Translations under genes and position numbers: made by a program | Notes under the pieces: model-generated | Told to the model about the DNA's origin: nothing | The model's input: the letters and a program-made list of their open reading frames with translations, nothing else | Databases searched by the model: none | Part shown: positions 6,953 through 16,406 of the stretch, one piece after another | Position numbering within the stretch: position 1 is the first letter of the stretch | Layout: every line of letters begins with the position of its first letter | Assembly (NCBI GenBank): GCA_026192395.1 | Contig: WACF01000001.1 | Location: 3,408,309 to 3,472,308, forward strand | Length of the DNA: 64,000 bases | Direction: 5' to 3' | Source of the DNA: Proteobacteria bacterium 005FR1 | Lineage (GTDB): Bacteria > Pseudomonadota > Gammaproteobacteria > Pseudomonadales > Cellvibrionaceae

Positions 6953-9598
6953 ATGCAGGAACCCGAAGCAGTCGTACGGAAGGCCTTCGAAAAGGCGGAT
7001 TTCGAAATGCGGATCCGCCAGTCCAAGATCGGCTGCGTACTGCTCTTGTTTCTGGTTCCCGCCGGTATATCCCTCGACTACTTCGTCTATCCGGAGCGCT
7101 TGCTTGAGTTCACGCTGCTGCGCCTGATCTGCGACGTACTGATCGCGGCCATTCTGGCCCTGCACTTCGTTCCCGGCGGGCGTCGGCACATCAGGACACT
7201 GACACTCTCGTGGCTGATGGCCCCGGTGGTAATGATCTCCTACATGATTTTTGCCACTGAAGGGGAGGCCTCAAGCTATTATGCGGGGATCAGTCTCACG
7301 ATCGTGGCCATCGGCATCCTCCTCCCGCTGACTTTGCTTGAAGTGACGATATTCTCGCTGCTTGCCCTGGCTATCTATACCGTGGCCTGCATAGCGCAGA
7401 CCCCTGCGGCCACCGACGTCAGCCAGTTGTTCAATAACCTCTACTTCATGACCCTGGCCAGCATCATCAGCATGACGGCGGTCTATTTTTCGAACCGGCG
7501 GCGCTACAACGAATTTCGGCTCGGCTTTGAACTGGAAAGCAATTACCACGAGCTGAGCAAACTGGACAAGATGAAGTCCCAGTTCTTCGCCAACATCAGC
7601 CACGAACTGCGTACCCCGCTGGGCCTGATTCTCGCCCCCTTACAGGACTTGATGAACTCTCCCGGTTTGTCTCCGAAGGTGCATTCCTTCCTCGGCGTGG
7701 CGAACCAGAACGGCATGCGGCTGCTCAAGCTGGTCAACGACCTCCTCGACCTCATCCGGCTCGAAGAAGGCAAGCAGGCCCTGGAGCTTCAGCCGATTAA
7801 GCTAAACCAGCTGCTGGAAAGCCAGGTGGAGGCAGTTTCCCACTACGCGAAACTCAAGGGCATTGCGGTGGAAAAGCACCTTTGTGAAGAGGACGCCACG
7901 CTGGTGGGTGACCAACCGGCTTTCGAGCGCATTTTTATCAACATACTCGGCAATTCCAGCAAGTTTACCGACGCAGGCGGCAAGATAAGCGTCGCAACCA
8001 TACGGCAAGGCGATTGGATCCAAATCGAGATCAGCGATACGGGGGTCGGCATTCCGGAAAAGGAACTGCCCAACATCTTCGATCGCTTCCATCAGGTGGA
8101 CGCTTCCAGCACGCGCAAATATCAGGGTACCGGTATCGGTCTGGCGCTGGTCAAGGAGCTTACCGAGAAACAGGGCGGCGACATCAAGGTAAGAAGCAAG
8201 CTGGGGGAGGGAACCACCATGATCCTTCGCTTCCCCGTGGCCAAGGTCAACATCCTGGCGGATCATCGGGCGAGCGTGGTGAGTCAGACAGACGACCCTC
8301 TTCAGAAGATAAACCGCGAAGCCCAGCAGTCGGCCTACGCCGTGACCGACCTGCCGCTGCCTGACGCCCCGCAGGAAGAAGCTGCGAACGAAGACTTGCC
8401 CAGTCTGTTGATCGTCGATGACGAGCCGGGCATGCGCGGCTATCTGTCGGACCTGCTCAAAACCGATTATCGAATCCGGGTGGCGAATGACGGTCCACTG
8501 GGGATGGAGATGGCAAGTCGCCACAAACCCGACCTGATGTTACTGGACCTGATGCTGCCGGGCATGGATGGCCTGGAAGTCTGCCGACGGCTGAAAGAGC
8601 GGCCGGAAACCGAGCGAATCAAGATCGTTTTGCTTACCGCCCGCATTGATGAAGCCGCGAAAATAGAAGCGCTGAGACATGGGGCCAATGACTTCCTGAC
8701 CAAGCCCTTCAGCAGCGTTGAAGTCAAAACCCGCCTGCAAAACCTGCACAAGCAGGCCGATCTTGAGAAAAACCTGGTGCGCGCTAACAGCGAATTGACG
8801 GACACGCTCAAGCTGTTGCACAAGGCCCAGGCGCAGATTCTTCATGAAAAAAAGCTTGTGGGACTTGGCAGCATGGCCGCGGGCCTGCTTCATGAAGTGC
8901 AGAATCCCCTCAGCTACACCCTGACCGCAATCCACCTGCTCAAGATGGAAGAGGCGATCACCGGCAACGAAGAGTTGATGGACATGTTTTCCGATGTGGA
9001 GGAAGGCGTACAGCGGGTCAATCGCATCGTCGCCGATCTCGAGACCTTCGCCTACCCGTCGGAAATCGACAAGCAGAAACTATTTCGCTTCGGCGAAGCC
9101 GCCAAGCTGGCGGTCCGTTTCGCCCGGAACGACCTGAGCCCCATAGTAGTGGATGCGCAGGTCGAAGGTGACGATCTGGTTCTGGGGTCCGAAGGTCACA
9201 TCGTCCAGGTACTCGTTAACCTCCTGCGCAACAGCGCCAAGGTGCTGAAAGACCAGAATGTCGATCGCACCCCGCAGCTGAAAGTCATCGCCGAGCCAGT
9301 CGACGGCACCCTGACGGTTCGCGTCTGGGACAATGGTCCCGGCATCGAGCCCGAGGTGCAGGCGCGAATCTTCGAGCCCTTCTTCACCACCAAGGACGTT
9401 GGTGAAGGCATGGGACTCGGCCTGAGTATCTGCCACACCATCGTGAAGAATCACGGCCATGAACTACAGGTTCACAGCGAGCCGGGACAATGGACGGAGT
9501 TTTGCTTTGGCTTGACCCTGGCCACAGCAGAAGCGAGTCTGGAAGTCCCCCCGGGCGAGAGTCCAGGCAAATCCCAGAGCCGCGTCTACAGCGATTAG
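6953..9598 (+). CDS. membrane hybrid sensor with two kinase modules and a receiver (PhcS-like)
   Basis: The 881-residue protein begins two bases after the methyltransferase stop. About six hydrophobic helices lie between residues 24 and 185, with almost no periplasmic domain, which suits a lipophilic ligand. Then come HisKA/HATPase module 1 (ISHELRTPLG, H217; DTGVGIPEK; GTGIGLALV), a receiver (LLIVDDEPG, D532 in LLDLMLPGMDG, Lys in FLTKPF), and HisKA/HATPase module 2 (LLHEVQNPL, H647; DNGPGIEPE; GMGLGLSIC). The six-helix sensor resembles the general plan of CqsS, LqsS and PhcS quorum sensors. The start at ATG 6953 excludes a 95-residue upstream extension that lies inside the methyltransferase gene. 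Two complete kinase modules in one chain is uncommon. Confidence 0.8.
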   Translation: MQEPEAVVRKAFEKADFEMRIRQSKIGCVLLLFLVPAGISLDYFVYPERLLEFTLLRLICDVLIAAILALHFVPGGRRHIRTLTLSWLMAPVVMISYMIFATEGEASSYYAGISLTIVAIGILLPLTLLEVTIFSLLALAIYTVACIAQTPAATDVSQLFNNLYFMTLASIISMTAVYFSNRRRYNEFRLGFELESNYHELSKLDKMKSQFFANISHELRTPLGLILAPLQDLMNSPGLSPKVHSFLGVANQNGMRLLKLVNDLLDLIRLEEGKQALELQPIKLNQLLESQVEAVSHYAKLKGIAVEKHLCEEDATLVGDQPAFERIFINILGNSSKFTDAGGKISVATIRQGDWIQIEISDTGVGIPEKELPNIFDRFHQVDASSTRKYQGTGIGLALVKELTEKQGGDIKVRSKLGEGTTMILRFPVAKVNILADHRASVVSQTDDPLQKINREAQQSAYAVTDLPLPDAPQEEAANEDLPSLLIVDDEPGMRGYLSDLLKTDYRIRVANDGPLGMEMASRHKPDLMLLDLMLPGMDGLEVCRRLKERPETERIKIVLLTARIDEAAKIEALRHGANDFLTKPFSSVEVKTRLQNLHKQADLEKNLVRANSELTDTLKLLHKAQAQILHEKKLVGLGSMAAGLLHEVQNPLSYTLTAIHLLKMEEAITGNEELMDMFSDVEEGVQRVNRIVADLETFAYPSEIDKQKLFRFGEAAKLAVRFARNDLSPIVVDAQVEGDDLVLGSEGHIVQVLVNLLRNSAKVLKDQNVDRTPQLKVIAEPVDGTLTVRVWDNGPGIEPEVQARIFEPFFTTKDVGEGMGLGLSICHTIVKNHGHELQVHSEPGQWTEFCFGLTLATAEASLEVPPGESPGKSQSRVYSD

Positions 9599-9606
9599 CT
9601 TCGCAG

Positions 9607-10005
9607 CTAGTCTGGTTTTGAAAGAGTAAATCCTTCATCTAGCCAGCCGGTGATACCGCCGATCATTTTCTTCACAGGCCGGTTCAGACTCGCCAGCCGC
9701 AGCGCGGCCTTGTCCGCCCCGTTGCAATGAGGACCTGCACAGTAGACGACGAAGAGTGTTGCTGGGGGATAAGCAGCGAGCATGTCTTCATTGACTCTGG
9801 TTTGCGGCAGGTTCACCGCGCCAGGCACGTGACCGGCCGCAAAAGCCTGCTCGCTGCGTACATCCAGAAGGATGAAATCCTGGCGTTTGTGATTGATCGC
9901 GTGGTGAACGTCCCAACAGTCGGTCTCGAACCGAAGCAGGGATTCAAAATGCTGCCGGGCTTTGTCCGGCTCGGCGGCAGGTGGTCTCGAAACAGCGGAC
10001 GACAT
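9607..10005 (-). CDS. rhodanese-domain sulfurtransferase
   Basis: The 132-residue protein has a single rhodanese domain with the typical entry FILLDVRSEQAFAAGHVPGA, and the candidate active-site cysteine in VYCAGPHCNGAD. The end, KKMIGGITGWLDEGF, is the usual last helix-strand of single-domain rhodaneses. The start is at ATG 10005, preceded by AAGGAGAAGGAA; a longer frame to 10050 lacks a ribosome site. It is divergently arranged with an FtrA-like regulator 131 bases away. Rhodanese genes next to such regulators are a recurring arrangement, so it may be the target of that regulator (inference). Confidence 0.85.
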   Translation of the reverse strand: MSSAVSRPPAAEPDKARQHFESLLRFETDCWDVHHAINHKRQDFILLDVRSEQAFAAGHVPGAVNLPQTRVNEDMLAAYPPATLFVVYCAGPHCNGADKAALRLASLNRPVKKMIGGITGWLDEGFTLSKPD

Positions 10006-10136
10006 TTCCTTCTCCTTTTTCCCGTGCAACGTCGACGTTGCATACCGCAATCATCGCAGAGCTTCCTTCGTTGCTCCATTGGCTCAAACGCCACTCTTCG
10101 ATAAGATTCGGCCAACTTGGCAAAAGGGTTGAGCAA

Positions 10137-11072
10137 GTGAAGGTGGGCATACTGATCGGCGACACGCCACCGCTCTTCGAGCTGGGTTGCGCTGTGGAGA
10201 TGTTTGGGCTTCCCCGTCCAGAGTTCAGCGGCTGGTATCAAGCGGAAGTTATCAGTTTCACTGCAAAGGTGCTGCGTGGCTACGCAGGACTGGAGCTGCG
10301 AAGCAAAGCGGTTAGATCGCTTCGTCCTTACGACATCTTGGTAATTCCGGGATGGCAGGTGGAGTACGCGCCCATTGACCCGGGATTACGCCGGGCGGTC
10401 CTGGCCTTTCACCGCCGGGGCGGGCGAATTCTAAGCTTTTGCTCCGGGTCCTTTCTCTTGGGGCGCATCGGACTGCTGGATGGCCGCGAGGCCACAACCC
10501 ACTGGCGCTACGCCGACCAATTTCGTGGACAGTTTCCGCAGACTGTTTACGTGGACAATGTCCTTTATGTTTACGACGGTCAGCTGGGCTGTTCCGCGGG
10601 CAGTGCCGCTGCGCTTGACCTCGGCCTCGCGGTTATCCGTGAGGACTTCGGCTACCAAGTCGCGAATCAGGTGGCCCGGCGGTTAGTGATTGCAGCGCAT
10701 CGCAGTGGCGGGCAATCACAATTCGTGGAAACACCCATCCTCGAGAAACCAAACCAGTTCGCCGCCACACTCGACTGGGCCATCGAAAACCTCGCCAACG
10801 CTATGAATGTCGACGCGCTGGCAAGAAAAGCCAATATGTCGCGGCGCAGCTTCGATCGGAAATTCCGGGAATCCCTGGCCTTATCGCCAAAGGCCTGGCT
10901 GACATTGCAGCGCATCGAGAAGACCAAGCAGCTACTGGAATCCAGCTCGCACTCTATTGAGCGAGTCGCGGAACTCACGGGTTTCGATAACGCGATCACC
11001 TTGCGTCACCATTTTCGCAAAGCACTGGGAATGTCACCAAGGCAATATCGCGAGAAGTTCCTGCGGAGTTGA
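10137..11072 (+). CDS. ftrA: FtrA/GlxA-type AraC-family transcriptional regulator
   Basis: The 311-residue protein joins a DJ-1/PfpI-like domain (about residues 1-185) to a C-terminal AraC helix-turn-helix pair. The first domain has ILSFCSGSFLLGRIGLL, with the Cys at the nucleophile-elbow position, and ATTHWRYADQF, typical of GlxA/FtrA regulators. The second has VDALARKANMSRRSFDRKF and VAELTGFDNAITLRHHFRK. The start is GTG 10137, eight bases after AAAAGGG; the longer frame to 9981 would run into the divergent rhodanese gene. It probably regulates that neighbour and itself through the shared 131-base region. Confidence 0.8.
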   Translation: MKVGILIGDTPPLFELGCAVEMFGLPRPEFSGWYQAEVISFTAKVLRGYAGLELRSKAVRSLRPYDILVIPGWQVEYAPIDPGLRRAVLAFHRRGGRILSFCSGSFLLGRIGLLDGREATTHWRYADQFRGQFPQTVYVDNVLYVYDGQLGCSAGSAAALDLGLAVIREDFGYQVANQVARRLVIAAHRSGGQSQFVETPILEKPNQFAATLDWAIENLANAMNVDALARKANMSRRSFDRKFRESLALSPKAWLTLQRIEKTKQLLESSSHSIERVAELTGFDNAITLRHHFRKALGMSPRQYREKFLRS

Positions 11073-11222
11073 TGGGAGGAGCCGGTCCCTCGGTGGACTG
11101 TTTCACCTCCTTGGGACAAATGTCACTCGAAATCACTCGTTAATCACTTCGCCTAGCCCGCTCGAAGGCCCGAAAGTCGGTCGTGCTAAGATCGCCTTTT
11201 CCATTCTGCTCTGGAGAACGAC

Positions 11223-12941
11223 ATGAATATCGGGTCAACTTTTCCGCGACTCATCGCCACCGGTGTCGCTCTCGCGTTCATCGGCTGCATTCAGGTGCCG
11301 AACGACGCGCAAGCGCAGCCCTCACAAGCACAAGCCGAAGCTTGTGCACAGCAAAAAGCCGTATTGGTTCCTCAAACCGGTGATTACAGTCGGGCAATTC
11401 CGACGGACTCCCCCGAGGCCCAGGCCTTTTTCGACCAAGGTTTGCGACTTACCTACAGTTACTATTTCCCGGAGGCGCTGGCCTCATTCGACGCCGCGCT
11501 CTGCTTCGATGCAGATAACCCGATGATTCACTGGGGGCGCGCGCTGGCGATCGCGCCCAACCCCAACAGTCGCTATGGCGGTGCCCCGGATGATCCGGCC
11601 GGACTCGGACGAGAGGCGATTGTACGGGCGCAGCAGAATGCTGAGAAATTGCCAGCCCTGGAGCGGGGCCTAATCGATACGCTCGCTGTCCTCTTCGCGA
11701 TGGACGAGTACTCCGATCAGGACGCGCGCTCGCGCGCGTTCATTGAGGCGAGCCGAAAGCTGGCATCAGAATATCCCGATGATCTGGAAGCTGCTTTCCT
11801 TGCCGCGGGTGCCATCATGATGGCCTCACCCTGGCAATACTTTTCTCAAACCGATGGCAGCCCCATTGGCTACGCCGGCGAAGCGATGCGGCTGCTGGAA
11901 GAAGGGATGGAAAAAGATCCGCAGCATCCCGGTCTGAATCACCTGCACATTCATCTGATGGAAAACTCCCGCGAGCCGGAGCGGGCGGAGGTCTCTGCAG
12001 ATCGTCTGGAATCGCTGACCCCGAGGGCCGGACACATGGTGCATATGCCGGGACATATCTACATGCGGATCGGTCGCTTCGAGGATGCGATCGCCACTAA
12101 CGAACGGTCGTTGGCAGCGGACCAGTACTTTGTGCAGCAATGGGGTGACCGGCCTTTGCCGACGGGGCTGACTTACGGTTTGTCGGCCCGTGTGCATGGA
12201 GGACACGCTCTCAACTTTATTCAATGGGGCAGCCTGCTGCAGGGTAATAGCGAGCGAGCTATCAAGGTGGCGAAGGACATGGCGGGGGCCGTATCGCAGG
12301 AGCGACTCGATCAGGGATTGTCCCTGCGTACGCCGGCCGTTTACTACATGACCTTGCGCGCATTCGGTCGCTGGGATGAGATTCTCAAGCAAGTACTCCC
12401 ATCGGAACAGCAGCCCTATCTCGCTGGGCTGCTACACAGCGTTCGCGGAAGTGCTCTGCTCGCCAAAGGCGATGTCGAAAGAGCCAGGAAAGAGTTGGCC
12501 CTGCTGCAAGCGGCTGCCAAAAATCCGCGGCTGGCCGATCAATTTGCCTCCGTCAACCGCGCGGGAGATTTACTGGCAATTGCCGAGGATCTGCTGGAAG
12601 GGGAGATTGCCAGCGCGACCGGTAAGCACGACAAAGCAATTCAACACTTTCGCAGTGCGGTGCAAGGTCAGGATCAGCTGCGCTACATGGAGCCGCCGGA
12701 TTGGATGCAGTCGACGCGTCTCTTTCTCGGTCAGGCCTACCTGGATGCAGGTGCATTCAAGGAAGCGGAACGCACCTTCCGCGAAGACCTGCAATCAATC
12801 TATGAAAACGGCTGGGCTTTGTATGGCCTAATTGAAAGCCTGGAGGGCCAGGGGGAAGTCGAAGAAGCGGCCTCGATCAAGGCGCGGTTTGACGATGCCT
12901 GGTCAAACGCCGACGTGAAGCTGCAAGCGGCCCATTTCTGA
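11223..12941 (+). CDS. exported TPR-repeat protein
   Basis: The 572-residue protein has an N-terminal signal peptide (hydrophobic stretch residues 9-22, likely cleavage after AQA at about 35; FIGC at 19-22 is a poor lipobox). Several tetratricopeptide-like helix pairs follow, for example DQGLRLTYSYYFPEALASFD, RFEDAIATNERSLAAD and KEAERTFREDLQSIYENGW. A ribosome site GGAG lies shortly before ATG 11223. Proteins of this layout occur widely in marine gammaproteobacteria, but no biochemical role is known to me. It is monocistronic, convergent with dnaE2. Confidence 0.75.
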   Translation: MNIGSTFPRLIATGVALAFIGCIQVPNDAQAQPSQAQAEACAQQKAVLVPQTGDYSRAIPTDSPEAQAFFDQGLRLTYSYYFPEALASFDAALCFDADNPMIHWGRALAIAPNPNSRYGGAPDDPAGLGREAIVRAQQNAEKLPALERGLIDTLAVLFAMDEYSDQDARSRAFIEASRKLASEYPDDLEAAFLAAGAIMMASPWQYFSQTDGSPIGYAGEAMRLLEEGMEKDPQHPGLNHLHIHLMENSREPERAEVSADRLESLTPRAGHMVHMPGHIYMRIGRFEDAIATNERSLAADQYFVQQWGDRPLPTGLTYGLSARVHGGHALNFIQWGSLLQGNSERAIKVAKDMAGAVSQERLDQGLSLRTPAVYYMTLRAFGRWDEILKQVLPSEQQPYLAGLLHSVRGSALLAKGDVERARKELALLQAAAKNPRLADQFASVNRAGDLLAIAEDLLEGEIASATGKHDKAIQHFRSAVQGQDQLRYMEPPDWMQSTRLFLGQAYLDAGAFKEAERTFREDLQSIYENGWALYGLIESLEGQGEVEEAASIKARFDDAWSNADVKLQAAHF

Positions 12942-12957
12942 ACCTCGCCTCTCCAAG

Positions 12958-12991
12958 CTGCCGGTCGGTCGAGCCGGCAGTTCGCTGCCGG
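12958..12991. terminator. hairpin cluster between convergent genes
   Basis: CTGCCGG (12958-12964) can pair with CCGGCAG (12974-12980), or that second arm with CTGCCGG (12985-12991) around a TTCG loop. The two options are mutually exclusive. The element lies between the ends of the TPR gene and dnaE2. There is no T-run, so it may act as an end-stabilising hairpin or part of a termination signal. Confidence 0.45.
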
Positions 12992-12995
12992 CCCG

Positions 12996-15900
12996 CTAGC
13001 GGAAATCCCGCGACCTGGTTTCCAGGCGCGGCATCTGCTGGCCCAGGTCGATGATTTCGCCGGCCACTACGTGAACCACTGAATCCTCCCGCTCTACCAC
13101 GCCCTTGATCAACAGCAGCTGGCCGGTGAGCACCGCCTGCCGGAAGCGCTGTTGCAGATCCCGCCAGACGATCACATTCATGTTGCCGGTTTCGTCTTCC
13201 AGCGTCAGAAAAATTACCCCGGATGCGGTGCCGGGGCGCTGGCGGCCGGTGACCACGCCTGCAACGCGAACGAAGCGACCGGTGTTGAGCTGATAAAGGT
13301 CAATGGCGCGGCGGCATTGATTGAAGGGTTTCTGCTGGCGCAGCAAGGCCATCGGATGCTGGTTCAGCGTCAGTCCCATGCTGTTGTAGTCCATCACGGT
13401 TGTGGCTTCCGGGCTGGGTTCGGCCAGTTGCACGGCGCTGCTTTTCTGTCGGTCGCTGAGTCCCAGCAGCGGCGTCGGTCCCGCCACCGCCTGAGTATTC
13501 CAGTGCGCCTGATGACGATGGCCGCTGATCGAAAGCAGTGCGTCGGCGGATACCAGTTGCGACAACTCCTTCTGATTCAGTCGGGCGCGCAGGGTCAGGT
13601 CGTGGCCGTCGGTAAACACTCTTTGCCCGCGTGCAGCAACGACGCGTTGTGCGGCTGCTTCGTTGAATCCCTTCACGTGGCGAAAGCCGAGACGAATGGC
13701 CGGCCAGCTTTCCAGCACCGGATTGTCGTTGTGGTGATGCAGGCTGTTATCCCATCGGCTGTGCAGCACATCCACTGGCAGCACCTCGACGTTATGCCGT
13801 CGCGCATCCTGAATGATTTGTGATGCGGAATAAAAACCCATGGGCAGACTGTTCAACAGGCCGCAATAAAAAGCCGCCGGATAATGGCACTTCAGCCAGG
13901 CGGACTGATAGGCCAGCAGTGCGAAGCTGGCGGAATGGGACTCGGGAAAGCCGTATTCACCGAAGCCCTGAATCTGTCGGAAAATGCGCTCCGCAAAGGC
14001 GCGGTCGTAACCGCGCTCCAGCATGCCCTCCACCAGTTTGGTTTTGAAGTGGCCCAGGTGGCCGTTGCGGCCCCAGCTGGCCATGGCGCGCCGCAGGGCA
14101 TCCGCTTCGCCGCCGGTAAAGCCTGCCGCCACCATGGAGATCTTGATCACCTGTTCCTGAAAGATCGGCACACCCAGGGTGCGCTCGAGAACCGGTCTGA
14201 GTTCCTCACTGAAATAATCCGGTTCCTCCTCGCCATTACGCCGTCGTAGAAAGGGGTGCACCATGTCCCCCTGAATGGGGCCGGGGCGAATGATCGCAAT
14301 CTGGATGACAAGATCGTAAAAGGTGCGCGGCTGCAGGCGCGGCAGCATGGACATTTGTGCGCGACTTTCCACCTGGAAGACACCAACGCTGTCGCCGCGA
14401 CAAAGCATGTCGTAGGTCTTGGGATCCTCCGGCGGAATGTCGGAAACGGTCAGCGGCTTTTTCAGGTAGCCGTTCAGCAAATCCAGCGACTTACGAATAG
14501 CGGTGAGCATGCCCAGTGCCAGGACGTCCACTTTCAGCAGGCCCAGTGATTCGATGTCGGTCTTGTCCCATTGGATGATGGTGCGATCCGGCATGGCCGC
14601 ATTTTCGATCGGCACCAGGGTGCTGATGGGACTGCGGGCAATCAGAAAGCCGCCCACATGCTGGGACAGGTGGCGGGGGAAGCCGAGAATTTCCGTGGCC
14701 AGATACAAAAACTGTTTCGCCAGTTTTCCGTACTGGGAAAAGCCCGCCATTTTGAATTCCGCCTGCAACTGATCGGATTTGTCCCACCAAGCGAGATTCT
14801 GCGAAAGCTTGTCGATCAGCGTCTCGTCGATGCCGAGCGCCTTACCCACATCGCGCACCGCGCTGCGGCGGCGATAGGTGATTACGGTGGCGGCGAGCGC
14901 AGCGCGTTTGCGGCTGTACTTTTCATAGATGTATTGAATGACTTCCTCGCGCCGTTCGTGCTCGAAGTCCACGTCAATGTCCGGCGGCTCGTCGCGCTCC
15001 TTGCTGATGAAGCGCTCGAACAGTAATTCGCTTTGTGCCGGATTCACTTCGGTGATAAACAGGCAGTAGCAAACAATGGAATTGGCCGCCGAGCCGCGTC
15101 CCTGACAGAGAATCTGCTGAGCCCTGGCAAACTGCACGATGTCGTAAACAGTCAGGAAGTAGTGCTCATAATTCAGCTCCGCGATCAACGCCAGTTCCTT
15201 TTCAATCTGCGCCTGCAGGTGCGGCGCATGGCCCTTCGGCCAGCGCTGCTTTGCGCCGGCCATCACCAGCTCCCGCAGGTAGTCGCTCGGCGATTTGCCA
15301 GCCGGAACGATTTCCTCCGGATACTCGTAGCGCAGCTCATCCAGGCTGAAATGACACTGATCGGCGATATGGCAGCTTTCTTCGAGAAGTGCGGCGGGAT
15401 AGATGTTTTGCAGAGATTCGATCGGTCGCAGGTAGTTTTCGCCATTGCCTTGCCGCAGCCGGCCCAACTCCTGAACTGGCACACCGAGGCGAATGGCGGT
15501 GAGCACATCCTGCAGCGGTTTGCGCAGGGGATCGTGCATGTGCACACAGTTGCTGGCCACCATCGGCAGCTCGCAGGCATCCGCCAGTTGCTGGCAGCGC
15601 AGGTAATGTTGTTGGTCGTCGTCGGACTGCAGCAGTTCGACGCCGAGCCAGAGCCGGTTTTTGAAATAGCCCGTCAGCGTGGCGGCGTACTCGGGCAAGA
15701 TTTCTCCACGCTGCTGGCCCGCTTGTGGCAACCAGATGGCCAGACAGTGCTGAGTACCGAACTTCAGGTCGTCCAGGTGCAGTCGATAAGAGCCCTTTTC
15801 ACTGCGACGCCGGGCGCGGGAGATCAGTGCAGATACCTCCGAATAAGCGGTGCGGCTGGGGCAGAGCAGGACCAGACGAAGCGTTGGCCCGTCTTCCGAC

Positions 15901-16136
15901 TGATGAGTGTGAACCCGAAATTCGCTGCCAATGAGTAACTTGACCGGCGCCCCCGCTGTGAAGGCCTGCTTCGCGGCCATATGGGCTTTCACTACACCGG
16001 CAAAGGAGCATTCATCGGTTACCGCAATGGCCCGATAGCCCAGCTCTGCGGCGCGCAGCACCAGCTCCTCCGGATGCGAAGCGCCCCGGAGGAAGGAGAA
16101 GTTGCTGATGCTGTGCAGTTCGGCGAAGCCTGACAT
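12996..16136 (-). CDS. dnaE2: error-prone DNA polymerase DnaE2
   Basis: The 1046-residue protein is a C-family polymerase of the DnaE2 (ImuC) type and of normal family length. It starts with a PHP domain (FAELHSISNFSFLRGASHPE). The catalytic acidic pair is in PPDIDVDFEHERRE; later blocks include GVFQVESRAQMSMLPRLQP and GFGEYGFPESHSASFALLAY. A C-terminal OB fold is seen in RVAGVVTGRQRPGTASGV. DnaE2 carries out translesion synthesis with ImuA and ImuB after DNA damage. A LexA-type operator lies 20 bases before the start, so it has its own SOS promoter. imuAB are 3 kb away on the same strand, with two unrelated genes between. Confidence 0.95.
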   Translation of the reverse strand: MSGFAELHSISNFSFLRGASHPEELVLRAAELGYRAIAVTDECSFAGVVKAHMAAKQAFTAGAPVKLLIGSEFRVHTHQSEDGPTLRLVLLCPSRTAYSEVSALISRARRRSEKGSYRLHLDDLKFGTQHCLAIWLPQAGQQRGEILPEYAATLTGYFKNRLWLGVELLQSDDDQQHYLRCQQLADACELPMVASNCVHMHDPLRKPLQDVLTAIRLGVPVQELGRLRQGNGENYLRPIESLQNIYPAALLEESCHIADQCHFSLDELRYEYPEEIVPAGKSPSDYLRELVMAGAKQRWPKGHAPHLQAQIEKELALIAELNYEHYFLTVYDIVQFARAQQILCQGRGSAANSIVCYCLFITEVNPAQSELLFERFISKERDEPPDIDVDFEHERREEVIQYIYEKYSRKRAALAATVITYRRRSAVRDVGKALGIDETLIDKLSQNLAWWDKSDQLQAEFKMAGFSQYGKLAKQFLYLATEILGFPRHLSQHVGGFLIARSPISTLVPIENAAMPDRTIIQWDKTDIESLGLLKVDVLALGMLTAIRKSLDLLNGYLKKPLTVSDIPPEDPKTYDMLCRGDSVGVFQVESRAQMSMLPRLQPRTFYDLVIQIAIIRPGPIQGDMVHPFLRRRNGEEEPDYFSEELRPVLERTLGVPIFQEQVIKISMVAAGFTGGEADALRRAMASWGRNGHLGHFKTKLVEGMLERGYDRAFAERIFRQIQGFGEYGFPESHSASFALLAYQSAWLKCHYPAAFYCGLLNSLPMGFYSASQIIQDARRHNVEVLPVDVLHSRWDNSLHHHNDNPVLESWPAIRLGFRHVKGFNEAAAQRVVAARGQRVFTDGHDLTLRARLNQKELSQLVSADALLSISGHRHQAHWNTQAVAGPTPLLGLSDRQKSSAVQLAEPSPEATTVMDYNSMGLTLNQHPMALLRQQKPFNQCRRAIDLYQLNTGRFVRVAGVVTGRQRPGTASGVIFLTLEDETGNMNVIVWRDLQQRFRQAVLTGQLLLIKGVVEREDSVVHVVAGEIIDLGQQMPRLETRSRDFR

Positions 16137-16155
16137 AAAACAGATGGGCCGCTAG

Positions 16156-16171
16156 CTGTATAAAACAACAG
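16156..16171 (-). promoter_or_regulatory. LexA operator (SOS box) of dnaE2
   Basis: The 16-base sequence CTGTATAAAACAACAG fits the gammaproteobacterial LexA consensus CTGT-N8-ACAG exactly. It ends 20 bases upstream of the dnaE2 start, the expected place for repression of a minus-strand promoter. Confidence 0.8.
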
Positions 16172-16406
16172 TATAGCCGAAAGCGTAGCAAATACAGCGC
16201 CAGCCCGGGGCTGCGCACCCACGATCTCAAGACAACGGATGGTCCGTCGCATCGTTGTGGCGCTTCATCGGTGATCAGGACAGAGTGGGTATAGGCAGGG
16301 GCAATATCGCCACCTCCGACCAGCGTGTCAGCTTGGGCCTCTCTCGGGGGCTTCTCTTGAGGTGTATCGGGGAACTGGATTCAAGACGTAGTCTGGACGG
16401 AGCGCA

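Noticed and set aside
3038-9598. Chemotaxis or phage-defence reading of the signalling operon
   Set aside because: There are no CheW, CheA, methyl-accepting or nuclease features. The methyltransferase lacks DNA-methylase motifs, and its C-terminal blocks fit small-molecule or fatty acid methyltransferases better.
15033-15938. Open frame of 301 residues opposite dnaE2
   Set aside because: Mirror frame of dnaE2, with low-complexity Gln/Ala/Arg content.
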